Shown piece by piece: positions 62,411-64,000 of a DNA stretch of 64,000 nt; the first letter of the stretch is position 1, and each line of letters starts with the position of its first letter. The stretch covers positions 124,001 through 188,000 of the forward strand of contig JAQWPM010000021.1 of assembly GCA_029245345.1 (NCBI GenBank), in the 5' to 3' direction. The position numbers were made by a program, and so were the translations under genes. Below the pieces are notes generated by a model. That model searched no databases, had not been told where the DNA came from, and saw nothing but the letters and a program-made list of their open reading frames with translations. Source of the DNA: Longimicrobiales bacterium (lineage in GTDB: Bacteria > Gemmatimonadota > Gemmatimonadetes > Longimicrobiales > Gaopeijiaceae).

Positions 62411-63393
62411 GCGCCTTCCTCCACATGTGAGAGCCGGCCGGTCAGGTGTCGATAGAGGCTTCGCGCGCCGCGATGCTCGACATTTCGGCCGGCTAACCGG
62501 TTCGCCCGAGCCATAGCGTTATCTAAGGTGTCACCCGCTAGAAGTCGTGCGAAGGTCGTCGCCCCCCAGACGTCGCCGCAACCCGTGGGGTCTCCGGTCC
62601 TGGGCAGATCTAGGAGCCCGACCCTGCCACTGTGGGCCCCCGTCGATACAGCAAGTCTCGTATCGGGGCGCCACTTCCAGGGATCCGACTCGAAGTCCGA
62701 ACTCGTAAGGTACGCTGCCCCGCGCGGCCCCAGCGTGACGGTGAGAAGCTTAAGGTCCGGCCCGAGCGCGGAAGAAGCGAGACTCCAAGGATCGCCCCCT
62801 GCGCCCAAAAGCTCGAACTCAGCTTCATTCATCTGCACTGCATCGAAGCAGCCCAGCCACGCCTCCCAGGCGTCCAACGTCTGCGGAGTTCTGACTCCAT
62901 GCCTGCTCATGTGGAGAAACAGCGAGTGTAGATCCGTGTACGTGGGCTTCTTGTACCCGACGCGTAGAGCCTGGGCCGTTTCGAGATTCATCTCGAATCC
63001 CGAGATGAAATTGACATAGAGCGCGTCGCACGCACCTACGGCGTGTGCGAGTTCCGGCCAACTCCACGGTGGGACCCCTCCCGTCAACCGCTCTACGCGC
63101 ATGCCCTCGCTTTCGTATCGAAGCTCGACGCGATTGTTGGCCTCGGGCACGATCACAACCGCCGAGTCGTCGACTCCGGAAATCTCGCCGAGAAAACGGT
63201 ACGCCTCTTCGGACAAGTCACGCCCCACCTTCATGATCGGCAGAATCCTCCAACCTTCCGGTAGAGATGCACTGAGCGCGGCGAGCGCATACCCGATCCC
63301 ACCCCATTCTTCTACCGGCTCGGTCCGCCCGTCACGGTCCACGATCCGATCCCAGACAAGTGTGCCCAACACACCTAGGGTCCTACCGGTCAC
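62407..63393 (-). CDS. PfkB-family carbohydrate or nucleoside kinase
   Basis: The 328-residue protein has the PfkB signature DPTGCGDVWGATTFARLLAG with the catalytic Asp, the N-terminal GTLVWDRIV and the region VQMNEAEFELLG. The usual GAGD is GCGD. The substrate is not readable. A GTG start at 63393 overlaps the ROK gene stop (GTGA). Sugar kinases linked in this way to STAS/HATPase genes are unusual. Confidence 0.85.
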   Translation of the reverse strand: MTGRTLGVLGTLVWDRIVDRDGRTEPVEEWGGIGYALAALSASLPEGWRILPIMKVGRDLSEEAYRFLGEISGVDDSAVVIVPEANNRVELRYESEGMRVERLTGGVPPWSWPELAHAVGACDALYVNFISGFEMNLETAQALRVGYKKPTYTDLHSLFLHMSRHGVRTPQTLDAWEAWLGCFDAVQMNEAEFELLGAGGDPWSLASSALGPDLKLLTVTLGPRGAAYLTSSDFESDPWKWRPDTRLAVSTGAHSGRVGLLDLPRTGDPTGCGDVWGATTFARLLAGDTLDNAMARANRLAGRNVEHRGARSLYRHLTGRLSHVEEGA

Positions 63394-64000
63394 CCGGAGG
63401 CCATCCCTTCCGCGACGAAGACGCCCGCAGCGCCAACGACTCCGGCTGTCTCGGGGAGCTCGCCCGGCAGAATCCTGCAGGCAGCAACCGCGGAGGCGAA
63501 CGCACGCCGCCTGACTTCCGACCGGAGCGGGACGAACAGATGGTCCCCGGCCCTCGTGACTCCACCGACTACCACCACAACCTCTGGATTCAACAGGTTG
63601 ACGATGTTCGCGATTCCGGCCCCGAGGATCTTGGCGGTCTCCCGCATGACTTCGTGGGCGTACTCGTCACCGAGCACGAGCGCCTCGTAGACCGTGAGCG
63701 CCGTCAGACGCTCTAGGTCCCCATCAACGAGTTCAGTCAACACCGATTCGTAACCCACTTCAAGACCCTCACGTGCACGTGCGGCAATATTCGGTCCCGA
63801 CGCGTAGGCCTCGAGGCACCCGTAGTTTCCACAGGCGCACCGCCGACCCGTAAAGTCGATGGTCGTATGGCCGAGCTCTCCGGCGCTGCCGGAAGCACCC
63901 CTGGCGATACGTCCGTCCAGAATCACGCCACCACCGATCCCCGTCCCGAGGGTGACACCCACCAGGTTCTTCACCCCCCGGCCAGCGCCCTGCCAATACT
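63390..64000 (-). CDS. ROK-family sugar kinase (N-terminus outside window)
   Basis: ROK kinases phosphorylate glucose or amino sugars, and some members are repressors. Visible features are VTLGTGIGGGVILDG, ELGHTTIDF (catalytic region with the zinc His), CACGNYGCLEAYASG (CxCGxxGCxE zinc site) and VVVVGGVTRAG. The frame is open to the window edge (YWQGAGRGVKN), so the ATP-binding start is missing. Glucokinase is the default guess. Confidence 0.92.
   Translation of the reverse strand, partial: YWQGAGRGVKNLVGVTLGTGIGGGVILDGRIARGASGSAGELGHTTIDFTGRRCACGNYGCLEAYASGPNIAARAREGLEVGYESVLTELVDGDLERLTALTVYEALVLGDEYAHEVMRETAKILGAGIANIVNLLNPEVVVVVGGVTRAGDHLFVPLRSEVRRRAFASAVAACRILPGELPETAGVVGAAGVFVAEGMASG

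Overview
The window is a dense, GC-rich bacterial chromosome segment with about 57 protein genes, one tRNA gene (tRNA-Gln) and almost no mobile DNA. Most of the first 40 kb is transcribed from the minus strand. The gene mix is that of a diderm bacterium that makes menaquinone or ubiquinone: a signal-peptide-bearing outer-membrane-type protein, SPOR protein, CcmA-F cytochrome c maturation, GmhA, membrane pyrophosphatase, UbiE/MenG, CcmE of the cysteine type. Gemmatimonadota is my best guess from gene content and style, but there is no rRNA here to prove it.

Layout. 1-4573: smc (3' end outside the window) behind a membrane SPOR protein. 4755-7238: a ribosomal operon whose first gene encodes S6 and S18 as ONE polypeptide with an acidic linker, followed by a DUF2232 membrane protein, L9 and RsfS, closed by a clear terminator. 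7542-13319: M20 peptidase, K+-dependent membrane pyrophosphatase, pth, L25 and prs. 13441-18075: a secreted unknown, tRNA-Gln, and the coupled set pdxJ - UPF0104 flippase-like - ispE. 18200-27262: a long, tightly overlapped minus-strand set alaS - small unknown - cpsB-type phosphatase - gmhA - SDR - cca - rarA - hflX, in which rarA carries an amber stop. 27427-28548: recA, then a decayed IS3-family remnant. 29255-30694: an outer-membrane protein behind a sigma54-like promoter. 30956-36289: a complete ccmEFIABCD-type heme export/ligation cluster with a CxxxY CcmE and no CcmG/CcmH. 36449-40729: glmM-glmS-dtd-maf.

The strand then switches. 40905-48667 (+): a trans-sulfuration enzyme, M48 protease, purD, a YbjQ protein, mutM and a pair of M16 proteins. 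48681-49412 (-): ubiE/menG. 49560-53988 (+): an envelope-stress-like locus: ECF sigma factor, anti-sigma factor with two zinc-finger modules, bactofilin-like membrane protein, LiaF-like secreted protein, small membrane protein. 54035-55135 (-): Mrp/ApbC. 55543-57959 (+): a Wzc/BY-kinase gene broken near its 5' end by frameshift(s). 58062-59690 (+): pruA. 59754-60929 (-): a second PLP trans-sulfuration enzyme. 60951-64000 (-): an unusual translationally coupled set: ROK kinase - PfkB kinase - STAS/HATPase fusion - STAS-like protein with a possible winged-helix tail.

How it works together: most blocks are housekeeping (translation, tRNA maturation, DNA repair, amino-sugar and isoprenoid supply). 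The parts most worth follow-up are the S6-S18 fusion protein, the two-kinase plus partner-switch operon at the right end, the ECF/bactofilin/LiaF-like envelope locus, the degenerate P-loop/SPOR protein next to smc, and a shared 18-base IHF-like motif found upstream of two cell-surface genes.
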